Positions 62,637-64,000 of a stretch of DNA of 64,000 nt are shown piece by piece. How positions within the stretch are numbered: the stretch's first letter is position 1; the number at the start of each line of letters is the position of its first letter. Source of the stretch: Fagopyrum homotropicum. Lineage: Eukaryota > Streptophyta > Magnoliopsida > Caryophyllales > Polygonaceae. The stretch is from contig BSWB01000006.1 of assembly GCA_033239125.1 (NCBI GenBank), positions 114,684,242-114,748,241 of the forward strand, given 5' to 3'. Under the pieces are notes generated by a model that did no database searches, was not told the DNA's origin, and saw only the letters and a program-made list of their open reading frames with translations. Made by a program: the position numbers and the translations under genes.

Positions 62637-63974
62637 GTAGAGATCCAAGTTGGAACCACCTTTCAAACTTCTGCTTGGAGCATAAATGCCACATTAGGGT
62701 TTGGTGGAACCCCTTAACCCTTCATATTACCCCTTACATCACTAATGACCAACTCATTCACTGCAAAATCTCTCATCCTTCCTCTCTAAACCTCCCCAAC
62801 TCACAAACCTTATTCAAGTGCTCTTTTATCTATGCCCATAATCTCCAGGATGATCGCAAGAGCCTCCGGGATGCCATCTCCACCATAAATCACCTTAACC
62901 CTAGTACCCCTTGGGCTCTTCTTGGTGACTTTAATGTTACCTTGACTCTTGATGAGAAGATCTCTGGTGGATCCTCTACCATTACCCAACACTCCCATGA
63001 GTTCTCGGATTGTTTCTCTAGAAACTCTCTTATTGATCATGACTCTTCGGGGTGCAAGTTCACTTGGAACAATAAGCAACTGCTCTCTAGGACTTGGTGC
63101 AAGCTTGATCGAATCATTATCAATCCTTCATGGAGCAACTTCTTCCCAAACTTCACTGCTTTCTTTGACAACCCTTACATCTCTGATCACTCACCCTCCA
63201 TGCTCTCCCTTGATACTAAAAACCTTGTTCCCAGGCGCCAATATCGTTTCAACTACGCTTGGGCATCCCATGAGAACTTCCTTTATATTATCTCTCAAAT
63301 CTGGAATCACCCTAACCAGGGTTACCATGTGTTCAACCTCAACCAGAAGCTAAAGCGTCTCAAGCCGGCTCTAAAGAAATTCCCTTGCTTGAGAATCGAA
63401 GACTTGTATGCTTCTATTGAAGGTCTCAATTCAACTCTCTCCATTACCCAGTGTAGCTTCCAGACCTCCCCCCTTGACCCACATCTCCTGGAGGTTGAAC
63501 GTAGCACCACGCTCTTGCTAAACTCAAAGCTTGCATGACTCACTTCGTGTCACCCTTGCCCATCTCTCAAAAGCTTCCTGGTCCAAGTATGGCGACCAAT
63601 GCACTACATTCTTCTTCAAGAGCATCTCGTCCAGGCGGGTCTCTAACTCTATTAGAGTCATCTCTGACCCCAACAACCACTCCAGCGGCCTAACCCACAA
63701 CCATGAGGAGATCTCCTTCATCTTAATAAACCATTTATCCGCTATTCTTAGCCCCACAACCACCCACAAGCCCAACAACCTTTTTCCTGATTGCCCCCTC
63801 CCCTTGATCTCTCCTGAGGACTTGCATCCCCTAGGACGTAGGGTCTCTCTTGATGAAATCAAAAGCACTCTCTTCAATATGGGGGACAACAAGGCTCACG
63901 GATCTGATGGCTTCAACGCTTTCTTTTACAAAGCCTCTTGGGGGGGGGGGCGAGTTCTCAAGTGTCATCCTTGA
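62637..63974 (+). pseudogene. LINE 4 5' half: endonuclease and RT start
   Basis: Reads PSWNHLSNFCLEHKCHIRVW, CSFIYAHNLQDDRKSL, WALLGDFNVTLTLDEK, GCKFTWNNKQ, LDRIIINPSW and ISDHSPSMLS, then a frame change at about 63538 and the linker DQCTTFFFKSISSRR, then SLDEIKSTLFNMGDNKAHGS. A run of ten G at about 63941-63950 shifts the frame. It lacks the first part of the endonuclease (SWNIRG) and continues beyond 64000. Confidence 0.85.
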
Positions 63975-64000
63975 CTTCTTTGCTTCGGGCAAGATGCTAA

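Larger units (their letters stand above)
61372..64000. mobile_element. LINE 4: two opposed halves, runs off the window
   Basis: 61390-62636 is the minus-strand 3' half of a LINE (reverse transcriptase end FMYLGVPVGSKRLSI, then GGLGFKDLLSWNKACLSKLI and the zinc-binding CKLCG..ENEQHLLHKC), with poly-T at 61372-61390 as its tail. From about 62637 the plus strand carries the endonuclease and reverse transcriptase start of the same LINE family as 41881-45515. The head-to-head join of a 5' half in reverse orientation with a normal 3' half is the mark of twin priming. Confidence 0.75.

Overview
The window is nuclear DNA of a flowering plant, most likely a eudicot. It has intron-bearing genes, plant-type copia, Athila-like, LINE and Helitron elements, and AT-rich intergenic DNA. 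The gene content would suit a species with JIP60-like ribosome-inactivating proteins, but I cannot name the species.

Only three genes look intact. Two are close paralogues (gene A 1475-3582, gene B 47216-49173) of a two-exon gene for a 60-kDa jasmonate-induced-protein-like ribosome-inactivating protein (RIP): an N-glycosidase domain with all active-site residues, fused to a second conserved domain. The third (49898-52799, minus strand) is a ten-exon type I inositol polyphosphate 5-phosphatase (IP5P), tail to tail with gene B. A decayed third RIP piece lies at 45575-45724. About 380 bp of upstream DNA and a 28-codon upstream ORF are nearly identical in both RIP genes, and part of the IP5P 3' flank is also present twice. 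The RIP gene plus that flank therefore form a segmental duplication: block A is 993-3927 plus 38602-38987, and block B is 46733-49820.

Block A is interrupted by two Helitrons, and block B preserves the empty A^T target site of both. Helitron 1 ends at 992 with a textbook hairpin and CTAG. Helitron 2 (minus strand, 3928-38601) begins TC, ends CTAG and carries broken host-gene pieces: a CRINKLY4-like receptor domain, an ARF-GAP PH domain and an unrecognised exon set.

Helitron 2 is a five-deep nest. A Ty1-copia element with 116-bp TA..TA LTRs (13002-38225) sits in it. That copia contains a TIR element (13343-27510), which contains a second Ty1-copia (16358-26679), whose 5' LTR contains a 2.84-kb solo LTR (17454-20297). 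The outer copia also holds a non-autonomous Athila/Tat-like element (29080-35648). A third copia (7503-12472) and an Athila-like solo LTR (4726-6098) sit separately in Helitron 2. Most boundaries are supported by target-site duplications, so the order of insertion can be read.

From 38988 to 46732 there is a copia remnant, a CACTA-like palindromic block and a LINE. From 53244 to the end the DNA is mainly LINEs: a 3.4-kb insertion with a 16-bp target duplication, a decayed LINE, and a LINE in two opposed halves that fits twin priming.
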